Of a stretch of 56,018 nt of DNA, positions 43,348-55,434 are shown piece by piece. This stretch comes from Vitrella brassicaformis. Lineage: Eukaryota; Sar; Vitrellaceae. The stretch is taken from contig CDMY01000164.1 in assembly GCA_001179505.1 (NCBI GenBank), positions 116,101 to 172,118 of the forward strand, given 5' to 3'. The stretch's first letter is position 1; each line of letters starts with the position of its first letter. The notes beneath the pieces were generated by a model. It did not search any database. It was not told where the DNA came from and worked only from the letters and a program-made list of their open reading frames with translations. A program made the position numbers and the translations under genes.

Positions 43348-44388
43348 TGTCGCGCCATAGCATGTCGCTACCTATATGATTGGTCCTTGGTTTTGGCCCA
43401 TCGTATCCACGCTATGATTTGATGGTGTTGATGCGATATTGGCCATGGCTCAGTGCAGTGGGCCGAGCTCCATGCTACCGTTACACGGTGCCTGTAGCTC
43501 GCAGTCTACGCTTGACCATGACGGACACCGCATCACGCCTGGACCACGTGCACAGCGTCACAGGTATGTACACGTGCACCGCATGAGCTCTACTACACAC
43601 CCGCACATCGCTTTCCCATGTTGGTTGGCTTCAGTGTGCCCTCGGTGCGTGTTCGTTACGTCATGCGGATGGATTGCCATTGTTCGGTCGTCGTAGCTCA
43701 TACGCCGGTATGCATCTACACTCTACCTGCTCGATGAGCCACGACCATGCGCACCACTGGCTTGTATGGCATCTCGTGATGTGTGCAGGTTGGTTTGGTT
43801 GTATCTATGGTCTTGGTTGTTTGTCGGGTCGCTTGGGACACACTTCTCGCTACTGCTGGTATGCTCACGCACTTGTGGTGCGGATCATCCATCCTATCAC
43901 TGTCTGTGTGCCTCCGGTGGTTCAGGTTGTCGTGTGTCGTGGTGCCTGACGGGTTCACACTTACTGCGGGGTGCGCATCCATTGTATCTGGTACGTCACC
44001 TCCACACACACGCCTTATTGCGTGGCACACACCATCCATCTCTCTCTCTGTGTGGGCGTGTGGCTGGTGGTGCAGGGTGCTGGGGTGTTGGTCGTGTCGT
44101 GTGTTGGTTGTCTGGGTTGAGCACACCACCACACCTCCATCGGTATGTTACTCGCACCACCCCTCCCGCCAACACTACACCTATCCTGTCCATCCTCACC
44201 TCTGGTGTGTTCGGCTGGTGCTGTTTGTGTGGTGTGATGGTGGTGCAGTATTGTGTTTGTGACCTTCGTTTGGACCTCTGCGTGTCTTCGATTACATCAT
44301 GCCGCTGACCGCTGACCGTTGATCCGACCGATCGGCACTCACGTCACGTTCACCCACGGCATACACATCGGCATACCGATCATCGACA
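43348..44388 (+). repeat. 5' LTR (1041 bp)
   Basis: Starts TGTCGCGCCATAGC and ends CGATCATCGACA. It differs from the 3' LTR by about 15 substitutions and one 7-base tandem unit (GCTGACC present twice near 44303-44316). Identity is about 98.5 percent by eye. Confidence 0.95.
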
Positions 44389-44406
44389 TGGGCGCAGCAA
44401 GCAGCG
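44389..44406 (+). promoter_or_regulatory. Primer-binding site, resembling antisense of the initiator-tRNA anticodon arm
   Basis: The bases just after the LTR read TGGGCGCAGCAAGCAGCG. The eukaryotic initiator Met tRNA anticodon stem, reversed, reads ATGGGCCCAGCACGC. This matches 13 of 15 positions including the preceding A. Drosophila copia and yeast Ty5 prime from such a half-tRNA rather than from the CCA end. The host tRNA sequence was not available to me. Confidence 0.6.
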
Positions 44407-44435
44407 ATCCCTGACCATCAACAACGAACCAGACA

Positions 44436-47208
44436 ATGTCGTATCAGCACCCAACCCCACCAGCCACAGTGCCACCAGCGAACGACCGTCAGCCTGGCCA
44501 GCAGACGGCTTCGTCCCGATCCCTCGCACCCCTGATGAACGTCGCACCCGTACGAGGAGTGCAACAAGCCTCCCCAACACCAGTGCCGACCCAGGAGGCG
44601 CGGCAAGGACGGTATGCTGTGGCGGCGTACCCATACGGTGCATCGACGTCACCTCAGGCTCCGGTTGCGACAGGGCGATCCCGGCTCTCTCAAGAGCCTG
44701 CCCAGGGGTCAGTCAGTGAGGTCATCGAGCGGTTTCGGCAGGGCCTCCAAGGCCGCACGTTCCAACGCGCGGAGCTGGAGAGCCTCTACCACATGCTCAA
44801 CCACACTTATATGGACGGCGGACCCATCCAATCCGCAGACCTTCACGCTGGCTCAGGGGCAACCACGTACGCAAGTCCAGCGTGTCACGGCGGGCGGCGA
44901 GCAGACAGGAGGCTCCGGCGGCCTCCGCTCGCACGCTCACACATACGGTGCGCCGGGGGGCATGGCGGGACAGCCCGACACCTTCGTCATCCCCATCGAC
45001 CACCAGCCCCCTCCCCCACCCACCCCACCCCCAGACCAACAGCGCGCGTCCTGGTGGGCGCGAATGGCCAACATAGGCGGTAGAGCATTTGCCAGCAGTC
45101 AGACTCCTGCACACGCGTCGGCGAACGCGTCAGCCCCTCCCCAACACGCCACCACCGACGACTCTGGGCCCTTCTACTCGCCAGAGACACCGGCGACGGC
45201 GCCGGTCTACCATCCATCCGTCCGGGCAGACCCGGAGACGGCGAGGAGAGCCAGAGAGAGCGTGACGGTGGGCGCCACCCACCCAGGGGTGGACATGGCA
45301 CTCGAGGACATTGAGAGGGCGCTGGCGTGGCATCTCGAGCGGCAGGTCCAGGTCCAGGGGGAGCTCGAGAGAGCCTACCAAGACCGAGGGCATGAAGGGC
45401 AGCGCAGAGAGAGGCTGGCCCAGCTCCACGAGATGAGTCGTCAGATCGGACAGGACGTCGAGACGAGTCGGCATCGACGCATGGAGCGCATCCAATACCT
45501 CAGCGACCAGGCCCTGCAGGCCGGGCAGCCGGGGGGGGACGCCCATGTCGGGGCAGGGGGACAGACTGACGGTGACCCACTCAGCGGCAGCGGCGCCATC
45601 CGGAGGCGCCCAGCAGCACAACACCGGCCAGCCCCCGCCCCACCACCACCACCACCAAGCCATGGTTTGGCGCCACTTCTGCCGCAACCGGCCCCAGCGG
45701 GTGGCCGGCGAGCGGGCACTGCACAGCCTCTGAGTGGGAGTGCGGCTGCATCTTCCGTCCTGCCCCCAGTGGAGGGGAGGGCGGGAGGCGGCCAGGGGCA
45801 ATGTGCACATGGCGAAGGGGTGGATGGGGAGGCATCGCGTGGGCAGGGGACGGGGAGCAGCCACCGGCGCTCGGCGTCAGAGCACCCTGACCCACACGAT
45901 GGCTCTCGGCGCCAAGGGCGTGGCGTCGAGGTGGACAATGCCAGTCATGGTGTTAGAGGTGATGATATGGGAGGGAGTAGCGTGACCTACCGCGGTGCTG
46001 ACTTCTCGACACATCGCAGTCCGCAGAGGAGCACAGACGGCCACCCGCGGCCCCGCAGCACCTCACGGCGTCGCCACAAGACGGCTGAGGAGAGGAAAGA
46101 GGAGAAGATGGACTCGGAGTTGAAGCTGCCGGCACTCCTCGAGTACGACAACAAAGTCGGCGGCAAGTGGCACCGGTGGAAGACGCAGGTCGAGATCTTC
46201 TTCACCTACTACCTGGAGCAGGAGAAGGTCCTCACCCAGGGTCCCTGTGGCAGCGACAGCCCGGCAGTCCAGAAGGCGCGGACGCAGCTGTTTGGCCACC
46301 TCCACAACCGCCTTGACATGACGATCTGGGCTGCCGTCAAGTCCATGATCGGCACGGAGGCCCTCCTGGCCAAGAACGGCACGGCGGCGTGGCAGGCACT
46401 CCAGCAGTGGATGGAGCCGCGTACCGAATCGTATCTGGAGGAGCTGCACAAGAAGCTGAACACCCTGCCCAGGGCAGCGACGGCCGAGCTGGCCGCCATC
46501 CAGATTCGGGGGCTCGAGGCGGAGATCCTCGAGGCGGGCGGCCAACTGGACTTGGACCCCACTCGCCTCCACCGCTACATCTGCACGATGCCGGACAACA
46601 TGCTGCCCGCCATCCAGCACATCAAGACCGTCAGGCATCAGCTCAAGGATGTCTTCGAGCAGCAGCGCCAACAGCTGATGGCCTGCGGGATCGCTGTCCC
46701 CGATAACCATCCGGTGGTCCCTGACCTGACGCTCGAGTCCCTCGCTCAGCAGGTCGAGAAGCTGGAGAAGGAGCCCAACACCAGCCTGGACCACCTGCAC
46801 ATACCCGGCCTGACCAGCAAGGCGAGCAGCACGCCGAGTGGGGCATACTTGGCCAACAGCAACAACAACAGGTCAGGTGGGGGCCAGAGCGACCAGCACA
46901 AGGGCAGTAGCGGTGGTGGCGGCAACAAGGGCGGCCAGAAGGGCAAGAGCCGTCCCTCTGGGTCGGCCCCGGAGGGCAAGATGTTCGCGCCGGTCAAGCA
47001 GAAGGGTGACGGCGGAGGCCAGCAGACGCAGCAGGGCACAGGAGCGTCAGCGTCTGGTGGGGGCAAGAAGGAGAATCCACCGGGGCACGGCAACCACGAG
47101 AACCTCAAGAAGCCCACGCCGGCGGAGGCAGGGGTCACTCAGGTTGAGTATAGCAAGAGGTGTGCGGAGGGCATGTGTCCGTATTGCGGCAAGGGCGCCC
47201 ACGAGTAA
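44436..47208 (+). pseudogene. gag: copia gag (capsid and nucleocapsid), frameshifted
   Basis: The reading begins at ATG 44436 (MSYQHPTPP) and passes through SVSEVIERFRQGLQG. Around 44820-44835 it moves to the next frame (SNPQTFTLAQGQP) and stays open to 47208. A coiled-coil-like segment (HLERQVQVQGELERAYQ) and Pro/Gly/His-rich spacers are followed by the capsid-like domain (about 46110-46760: LLEYDNKVGGKWHRWKTQVE, LQQWMEPRTESYLEELHKKL). The C terminus has zinc-knuckle residues CPYCGKGAHE, then TAA. One base further on the frame reads KCYTYRDYL. A loss of five bases here would account exactly for the missing spacing of a CX2CX4HX4C knuckle. The protein would be very long for a copia gag (about 920 residues). 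Confidence 0.82.
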
Positions 47209-50200
47209 GTGCTACACGTATCGGGATTACCTCCGCAAGAAGGGCAAGGACATCCCCAAGACGTGGGCTGCCAAGCAGTGCGGTGGGGGAAAGAGCAGCG
47301 GTGGTGGTGGTGGTGGTCATGCCGTCAGACTGGCCATCATGGACGAGCCGGCACCGCCTGCAGCCTCCGACGACACGCCGACACCACCCCACCCACCAGG
47401 GCCGACCCCCAGCACCACCCCGGACGAGTCAGCATACTACACTCGCACGGAGCTGACGGCCGGCACCGACTTCTCGGTCAAGGGCAAGCTTGGCTTCGAC
47501 TTCGAGAAGGACCATCTGCAGCTGCCTGACCTGGATGAGGACGACAAAGTCATCTTGCTGCTGCAGGACGGCAGCCAGTACGTTGTCATGGACGGCGGCG
47601 CATCGACGCACATCTTCAAGGACAAGAGGTTCCTCATCCCTGGCTCAGAGCGGCCCACTCCGGGACTCACCATCAAGACGGCACATGAGGGCCACGACCT
47701 CAAGATCCTGTGCAGGGGCGAGGCCATCATCATCGTCATCGACAAGAACGGCCAGCACTTGCCGATGAAGCTGGCCCCGATGTACGTCGCTCCCGACTGC
47801 CCTGCCACGCTCATCAGCGAGCGTCAGCTGCATACAAGGGGTGGTGGTGTCCACAAGGTCGCGGGGGAGGCCGACCAGGCCTACCTCTACTGGCATGTGA
47901 TAGGCATCGACGGCATTCGGCAGACCCGTGTCGTCCCCCTGGACTGTGTGACTGGCGGATATCGCTTGATGGTGCGGCCGTGGACAGAAGACGACGACAA
48001 GAGGGCAGAGGAGATGGCGGCGTACGTCACGGTGGGCGATTCCATGGAGACGTCATGGGATGTGCTGCTGGCGGGTGGGGGCCGCACACATGATGATGAT
48101 GTGAGCTCGAGCGACTCAAGCGACGGCGAGAGTGATGGTGACGGTGCGGACGGGCTAGACAGGGACGTGTGTGAGGCTGATGGATGCGAGGCTGATGCGG
48201 GCAGACAGCTATCAGAGGTGATCATGACCAACAAGGAGCGAGAGAACCTCCGCAACGCCTTTGAGCTGCACAAGTGTGCCGGCCACAAGGGCTTCGACGC
48301 GCTCTTGAAGCTATCGAGAACCCTCCGTGGCGCCAAGCCCGTCGACAAGGTCGCCTGAGGGGCCAGCTAGGCACCCTGGGGTCAACAGCCATCCTGGTCC
48401 TCGTCTTCGTGTGTGCCTACTCCAGCTACACGGTCTCCTACTCGGCCAACTACAAGACGGAGGCGGCCGACATATTCAGGCACTTCCACCGAGAGACGAG
48501 CATCATCCAGGAGATCAACGGCCCCATCCGCGGCATCTCCGTCGACCCAGGCAGTGAGCTGTGTGAGCCCAACGCCCCGTTCGGCAAGGCCATAAAGGAG
48601 CTCGGCATCGAGGGGCCCATCGTCACGCCAGCCCGCCGACACGAACACCACGGCAAAGCTGAGAGGGCGATTGGCGTCCTGGGCGAGATCGGCCGGACGG
48701 TTCCGGTGGCCAGCGGGCTGGACGCCACCCACTGCGGCCAGTACGCCTGGCAGTATGCGGTGCAGACCTACAACATGACGGCACTCGTCAAGCACAACGG
48801 GCAGACACACACATCGGAGGGCTGGTGCTTCGAGGGCCGCGACCCGCACGTACACCACCTCCACCCCTTTGGATGCAGCGCGACCGTCCTCATCCCCAAG
48901 GAGCGTCAAGGTCATCGCCTGTAGCCTCGGGGGGAGGCGGGGGTGTTTCTGGGCTTTGACCCCGACAACAAGGACACTTCACTCGCATCTATCGAGGCAT
49001 CGACGTCAAGTTCGATCACTTCTTCTATCCCCTCAACCCATCCCCGTATCCAGGGCTACGTTTGTCGGGAGCAGTGAGTCGGGTGGGGGCGAGACGTCGA
49101 CTCGCTTAGGGGGTGCTGCTGGGGCGGACGGAGACACCACCCAGCAGCAGCAGCAGCGACAAGTGCAGCAGCCCCCATCGCAACCCGTGCAGCTGAAAGT
49201 AGCGGAGCGACCTCAGCGAGATAGGAGGCCTCCGGCACGGCCCTCGGACGAGGGATATCAGTGGCATCGCCCCGCAGCCCCGCCGCGACAATCGACACCT
49301 CGCTCTCAGCAGGACGGCCACCCTGCTGCTGGTGTGCAGATGGAGGAGGAGACCGTGTCGGGCGGGGTGCAGCCGGACGGCGAGAGCCGGGCTGCTGTTG
49401 ATAATGCTGGTGTCGAGGCGGGTGAGAGCCCAGCCGCTGAGCCCGTGCCTCAGCAGGGGCGTCTTGGGGGCGAGGGCGCCGAGATAGTCGTACGCGTAGG
49501 GGTGGAGGAGCTCAGCAACACGGCCAGCAAGCCACTAGCGCAGCCCTCTCCCATCCAGCCGTCTGATCAGACGGCCGTCTCACCCACACCACCACCCCCA
49601 GCGGCTCCATCTCAGACTGGTGACGCCCCCCACAACCGCAGCGACGTGTACTGTGCCGAAGGCAACGAGCAGCCGGCCGAGTACAGGGGCAAGGCGTTCA
49701 ACAAGTGGATGCTGCCATGCCATCCCATGTGGCCATGCACCTACAAGAACCTCACTGCCTACCAGCGGCCGCGGGTTAAGGAGCTACGCCGCTACCTGGC
49801 TGCAGCGGGCAAGCCGGCATGAAATGAGTCACGGCTGAGGGCACAGGCAAAGAAGGAGTGGAATGCAGCCGACCAGGCGAGACGGAAGATGGGTGTGGAG
49901 GAGGCGGAGGCGGTCTACTTGGCCGCCTGCTGGGGGGCGGAGGAGGCCTACGTGGCCACCAGCTTTGGGGTCGGGGAGGACCTGTCGTCTTCCGCTGACC
50001 CGGCTGCTGACGCCGTGGATGCGGCTTTGTCCGTGGGCGAGTTCGGCGGCTCCACTGGCACACCACTGGATCGTCAGCTGCTGATCCTTCGGGCGCAGGA
50101 GGCCGACGTGAGTGTGTCTGACAACGACTACGCCAAGTGGATGTCGAACATGAAGGTCACGCCGTCAATCATCAGCAAGATGAGCCCTGAGAACCAAGAG

Positions 50201-51682
50201 AGGTTTCGGGAGGCGGATGCGGCAGAGGTCGAGAAACTCGAGCAGCACGAGACGTACATTTGGCGCAAGAGACGTGAGGTCCCCAGAAGCTCACAGATCT
50301 TCCACATCTTGGCTGTGAGAACGACCAAGGCCGACGGGCGGCCGAAGACACGGCTTGTCATCAACGGCAGCCAAGACGAGCGACAGCACGAGACGCTCTA
50401 TGCTCCCACCAGCCGCACCGCCACGGTCAAGCTGCTCATCGCTATGGGCCTCGCCAAGGGCCACGACACAGAGCAGGCCGACGTCGAAAGCGCCTTCCTG
50501 CATGCCTCTATGCCCGAGGAGCAGCAGCCCGTCTTCGCTTACCCGACGGACGAGATCCTCGCCCGCCACCCAGACAAGAAGAAGTACGAGGACATCCTCA
50601 ACGACCACTTCGTTGATGTCCTCAAGCGAGAGGGCTTCAGCCAGTCAGCGGTGGACAAGGGGCTGTTTTATCACGAAGCCAGAGACCTGTACATCAACCT
50701 GTACGTCGATGACGCGCTGCTGATGGGGCCGCCGGAGGGCAGGGAGTGGCTCAAGGAGCTGCTGGCGAGCCAGTTCAAGATGAAGTGGCTGGGCCGTCCA
50801 CGGCTGTTCGTCGGTATGGAAATCGAGTACACCACCAACGGCGTCATCATCCATTAGACCAGCTACGCTAACAAGATCGTCGAGGCCTTCCTGCCCCCCA
50901 ACAGCCGGCCCGTCACCACGCCGATCGCCCCCGGCATACACATCGGCACCGAGCCGCTTCCTTCGGACGAGGAGTGGGAGCACTCACCCCTCCGCAAACT
51001 GCCCTACCGGCAGGTTGTTGGATCCGTCCTCTACCTGGCCACCGGCACACGGCCTGACCTCCTCTACCCAGTGAAGGAGCTGGCCAAGTGGATGTCGAGA
51101 TGGACCCAGGACGACTACGATGCGGCGTTGCGTGTGTTGCGGTATGTGAAGGCTCGCCCGAGCCTCGGGGTGCAGTTCGACAAGGGCGGCGACCCCACAC
51201 AGCTGGTGGGGTATGCGGACGCGTCATTTGCCGATTTGGCCGACAGGCGATCGACGTCTGGATGGCTCTGGCTCTATATGGGAGGCATCGTCAGCGCTCA
51301 GTCAAGGACGCAGCCGAGAGTGTCCACCTTAATGGTGAAGGCCGAGTACAAGAGCGTCTCTGAGTGCGCCAAGGACGGCGATGCCCTCGCCAACACCCTC
51401 AAGACCATCAACGTGTCCGTGGCGCGGCCGCTGACGCTGTACAGCGATGGGATGGGGGCCTGCTACGTTGCGTCCAACAAAAAGGACAGCCGCCTGCTGC
51501 GGCATGTGGATGTGCGTTACCACCACGTGCGTGAGCTGGTGGGGGACGGGCTGCTGCGGGTGGTGCACATCGCTGGAGCCGACAACCCGGCTGACATCCT
51601 CACAAAGCCGATGGACCGCGCCACTTTGGAGAAGCACCTGCGGACCCTGAAGATGGTGCCGGTGCAGCCGAGCAGTGAGTGA
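47209..51682 (+). pseudogene. pol: copia pol (protease, integrase, reverse transcriptase, RNase H), broken
   Basis: Protease: YVVMDGGASTHIF (47579-47617). GAG-pre-integrase: LHKCAGHKGFDALLKL (about 48268). Frame lost at 48358. Integrase core resumes as LVLVFVCAYSSYT (Cys where the first catalytic Asp is expected, codon 48412-48414), VDPGSELCE (second Asp) and HHGKAERA (Glu). TAG at 48922, then FLGFDPDNK and, in the next frame, RIYRGIDVKFDHFFYPL. A long Gln/Pro linker has a TGA at 49820. RT: KTRLVINGSQ, QADVESAFLHA and LYVDDALLMG (the YVDD site); the usual LYGLKQSP box is missing between KKKYED and ILNDHF. TAG at 50855 sits where CAG (Gln) is expected. RNase H: GYADASFADLADRRSTSGW, KAEY, LYSDGMGA, HVDVRYHHVREL, ending at 51682. 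Confidence 0.88.
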
Positions 51683-51995
51683 TTGTCTTCATCAGTTGGC
51701 CTTTTATGTGTGTCGTGGGTGCATATCGCATGTCGCTCTCGGTCACCCATGGTGGGCTGCTGGGTGTTTGGTTCATTGGGTATGTTTATGTGTGTTGTCA
51801 TACATTAGTGTGGCATCTTATGCATCATTCATGTCCATTCAGTGTGGTGTCCATGCTGGGCTGATTAGGTGCCTATCCACTGCATGTGGGCCTAATCATT
51901 TTCGCCCTTTTGGTTGGTTGACAGCCAAGTGTTTTTCACTTTTATGTGCGCTTGGCTGCCATGTACTCACTCTCGTTTGGCTCGCGTGGCTACAT

Positions 51996-52006
51996 GGGGG
52001 TGAGGG
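51996..52006 (+). promoter_or_regulatory. Polypurine tract
   Basis: GGGGGTGAGGG directly abuts the 3' LTR. One T interrupts the purines. Its position is correct for plus-strand priming. Confidence 0.75.
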
Positions 52007-53040
52007 TGTCGCGCCATAGCATGTCGCTACCTATATGATTGGTCCTTGGTTTTGGCCCATCGTATCCACGCTATGATTTGATGGTGTTGATGCGATATTG
52101 GCCATGGCTCAGTGCAGTGGGCCGAGCTCCATGCTACCGTTACACGGTGCCTGTAGCTCGCAGTCTACGCTTGACCATGATGGACACCGCATCACCCCTG
52201 GACCACGTGCACAGCGTCACAGGCATGTACACGTGCACCGCATGAGTTCTACTACACACTCGCATATCGCTTTCCCATGTTGGTTGGCTTCAGTGTGCCC
52301 TCGATGCGTGTTCGTTACGTCATGCGGATGGATTGCCATTGTTCGGTCGTCGTAGCTGATACGCCGGTATGCATCTACACTCCACCTGCTCGATGAGCCA
52401 CGACCATGCGCACCACTGGCTTGTATGGCATCTCGTGATGTGTGCAGGTTGGTTTGGTTGTATCTATGGTCTTGGTTGTTTGTCGGGTCGCTTGGGACAC
52501 ACTTCTCGCTACTGCTGGTATGCTCACGCACTTGTGGTGCGGATCATCCATCCTATCACTGTCTGTGTGCCTCCGGTGGTTCAGGTTGTCGTGTGTCGTG
52601 GTGCCTGACGGGTTCACACTTACTGCGGGGTGCGCATCCATTGTATCTGGTACGTCACCTCCACACACACGCCATATTGCGTGGCACACACCATGCATCT
52701 CTCTCTCTGTGTGGGCGTGTGGCTGGTGGTGCAGGGTGCTTGGGTGTTGGTCGTGTCGTGTGTTGGTTGTCTGGGTTGAGCACACCACCACACCTCCATC
52801 GGTATGTTACTCGCACCACCCCTCCCCCCAACACTACACCTATCCTGTCCATCCTCTCCTCTGGTGTGTTTGGCTGGTGCTGTTTGTGTGGTGTGATGGT
52901 GGTGCAGTATTGTGTTTGTGACCTTCGTTTGGACCTCTGCGTGTCTTCGATTACATCATGCCGCTGACCGTTGATCCGACCGATCGGCACTCACGTCACG
53001 TTCACCCACGGCATACACATCGGCATACCGATCATCGACA
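52007..53040 (+). repeat. 3' LTR (1034 bp)
   Basis: Same ends as the 5' LTR. The 7-bp length difference is fully explained by the single tandem GCTGACC unit. Confidence 0.95.
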
Positions 53041-53045
53041 GTGTG
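53041..53045 (+). repeat. Target-site duplication, right (GTGTG)
   Basis: Matches 43343-43347 and confirms the element boundaries. Confidence 0.9.
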
Positions 53046-53453
53046 ACAAACCACCCCGTGTCGCGTGAAAAAGTGAGCGAAAGTGATGAGCTACACGCTG
53101 CGCTGCCCGAGTCGTCTGTCCCCTTCCCCTTCAGTCGCAGCGGCTGATTCAGCCGGGCACCGGCTGAACGTGCGCCAACAGGCGTCGGCCGCGGCAGCGT
53201 CTGCGTCTGCGGTGTCTGCGGTGGCCAAGGCGATCGATGTTCAAGACAGTGCCGTTTGTCAAGGACATGGAGGCTGGTGATGGAGGAGTTCCGTTTCCGG
53301 GCAGCCTTTTCCCATCAGGCCACTCCACTTGGCGGGCCCGATGAAAAGGGTTGAGGGCGACAGCGCCACGCAGCAGGGATATGATATTGGCTACATCCAT
53401 CGGGGCCCGTGCCGTGTGTGGCGAACTCAATCCTGACGCAACGGCCATTCTGG
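53046..53453. other. Spacer with possible small plus-strand coding remnant
   Basis: A short plus frame starting at about 53238 reads MFKTVPFVKDMEAGDGGVPF and stops near 53343. Another plus frame from 53086 is Ser/Ala-rich. Either may be a host exon separated from its gene by the retrotransposon. Neither is convincing alone. Confidence 0.3.
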
Positions 53454-55228
53454 TCACTCCAGCGCTCTCGTTGATTTTGGATACTCGAATATGTCCCATG
53501 GTGCAGGTGGCTCTTCCCTTCCATGATCGTCGTGTCGCCTCGGCATGCTCGCTGAATCAGGCAGCTGGTCCAAACACACTTTACCTAAGTGCCCCCCGCG
53601 GAATAGCTGCAAGAAAAAGCGACAACCTGCATGCGTCAGGGTCATCGAGGGCAGAGACAGCATCAAGGACCCAATCGTTACATTTGTCAGTAGTTTGTTG
53701 CGAGGATACCTGCGAGCGGGTCCGGCACTTTGTCAGGTCTGACCATCTTAAGGGTCTGCGCCGTGAAGGACGATATCTGGTTGGTGCAACGACAAGTTGG
53801 CAAGTGTCACCCGTGTCGCTGTTTGATTCTTCCTTACGTATTTTATGTCATCAGAAGGTCCTGTGAGCCCCAGTACGTCGACATAGCGGTATAGTCGCCT
53901 GCAGTTGAGCTGATGCAGCACGTAATCAGCTGAACACGAAATACTCACACGCCACCGCCGCGACATACACCCTCGTGCAGTCCAGGCGCTCACCAATATA
54001 CATTTCGCCGGCCCAGTAGTCGAGAATTGAACCTGGCAGGATAGTACGACCAGAATACTACATGGTTGACGAACGCCCTGTAGTAATGCGACCTAATGCA
54101 GCCATTTTCAAGTTGGTCTCGGGGTCTATAGTCCTGTGAAAGCGGCACACGAAGGCTATGGTGCTACCACTCGTGACTTCATGACGTAAGGGTTCTGTCC
54201 TGCTTCACTTTTTGAGTGTGATGCCTGGCGTGTCGATGCAATAGATCCTGGGCTTGTTGGAGATCTGAAAGAAACCTGACATAAACGACAGCCAGCCCCG
54301 ACAGGGTTTGCTACGCATGCGCATTACTTATGTTTCTTCTGCCTTCGCCTACCAACGTCTTTTGTCACGCCCGGCAGAATTCCCACAGCCGACTCGGTAC
54401 GCCCTGGAGGCAAAACGAAACAGAGGGATGACAGCTCTGGCATGATTTCCGGCCTGCATGCTGTCAGCTTACGAACGTCCTTGACGATCTGGTTGCCAGG
54501 CCTCCCATACTTAGCGGCCTGAAAAAAAAAAACTCCTTACTCGCATGCGCGTCGCTGTCCATCTGTGTGCCTCACAGCGAAGGCAAGCCTCTTGAGAGAG
54601 TTGATGACTGTCGATTTGCCGGCATTGGGCACCCCACACACCTGACTCACAGACATGAGTAGAATACACAACTGTGTGTGCCTAGGTGCATGACTACCAT
54701 GACCCATATGCCGATCGTCTTGTAGTCTGGCCGTATGTGCTTCACGGCCCACTCGTGAACCTTGGCAGTGCCACGATTGGTCGACGCACTCGTCAACACG
54801 CACTAGAGGGGGCGAGCAGGGGGAGACAGACAGCACACAGAATGCATCCAGCATGGAAGGCGGGATTTGATCGATCTACCGGAAAGCCAGCGTCCTCGAT
54901 GATCTCCTGCGCCCTCTGCAAACACATACAGTACGAGGGAAGCGACACCCGTGTTCGTCTTGGCCCTTACATGAGCAAGTTTCTCGGAGACGAGATCGAC
55001 CTTGTTAAGCACAATGAGCCTCTTGATGTCCTTGGGGATCTGCCTGGTGAACTGATAGCTAGCACTCGTGAAGGGCGCCCTGGCGTCCCGCACCTCCACG
55101 ACAAAGTCGATGAACTTGAACCGCTTCTCCATCTTGACCCTCGCATTCGCCATGTGACCCGGATACCAGTGTATCACCTTGTCGTACCTGAACTCTCCGC
55201 GCGGCACGAATGCTGGAAAGCGGTGCAT
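53454..55228 (-). CDS. Circularly permuted GTPase, MTG1/RbgA (YlqF) type, 12 exons, intact
   Basis: Exons 54971-55228, 54880-54915, 54698-54802, 54576-54641, 54473-54518, 54353-54403, 54209-54275, 54093-54133, 53994-54032, 53838-53929, 53710-53776 and 53454-53626 agree in phase at all 11 junctions and give about 346 residues, the usual size. Motifs run in permuted order: WYPGHMANA, DFVVEVRDARAPF, LNKVDL (G4), GVPNAGKSTVINSL (G1), GILPGVTKDV (G2), YCIDTPGI (G3). The C-terminal half has LDYWAGEMYIG, DYVLHQLN and LFRGGHLGKVCLDQ. The family acts in assembly of the large ribosomal subunit in bacteria, mitochondria and plastids, so an organellar role is expected here. No lesion was found. Start ATG 55226-55228 (MHRFPAFVPRG) gives a short presequence-like N terminus. 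Confidence 0.9.
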
Positions 55229-55434
55229 GATGCGAATTTTTGCGCAATGAATCAATCATGCTTAGCTCGCAGTCCCCTCGTGCGTGTGCCTGCTCGTATG
55301 TTGCCGTCGTTCGCAGCGCATTGCATATCCATCCACCTGTTCGCTGCCTCTGCCCTCCGCGTGCTGCTTGTTGGGTGTCCGTGTTGCATGTCGGGTGCGT
55401 CCGCGAATTGGGCTAGTGCGCATTTGCGTCTTTA
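55229..55434. other. Promoter-side spacer of the GTPase gene
   Basis: No gene seen. It is bordered on the right by the dispersed 135-bp repeat. Confidence 0.5.

Larger units (their letters stand above)
43348..53040 (+). mobile_element. Ty1/copia LTR retrotransposon, structurally complete, coding region broken
   Basis: A 9693-bp element bounded by TG...CA long terminal repeats and a 5-bp target duplication. Internal order is gag, protease, integrase, reverse transcriptase, RNase H, the Ty1/copia (Pseudoviridae-type) order. The primer-binding site and polypurine tract are in place. The coding region has at least one frameshift in gag, a frame change at the gag/protease border, a probable deletion before the integrase core, three in-frame stops and several shifts. 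This copy cannot move by itself but could be mobilised in trans. Confidence 0.95.

Noticed and set aside
43766-44308. Open frames of 160-180 codons inside the LTRs
   Set aside because: They are present in both LTRs but composed of TG-rich low-complexity sequence, as expected for non-coding LTR DNA.
45130-46800. Long minus-strand frames across gag
   Set aside because: Shadow frames of the GC-rich gag coding strand.
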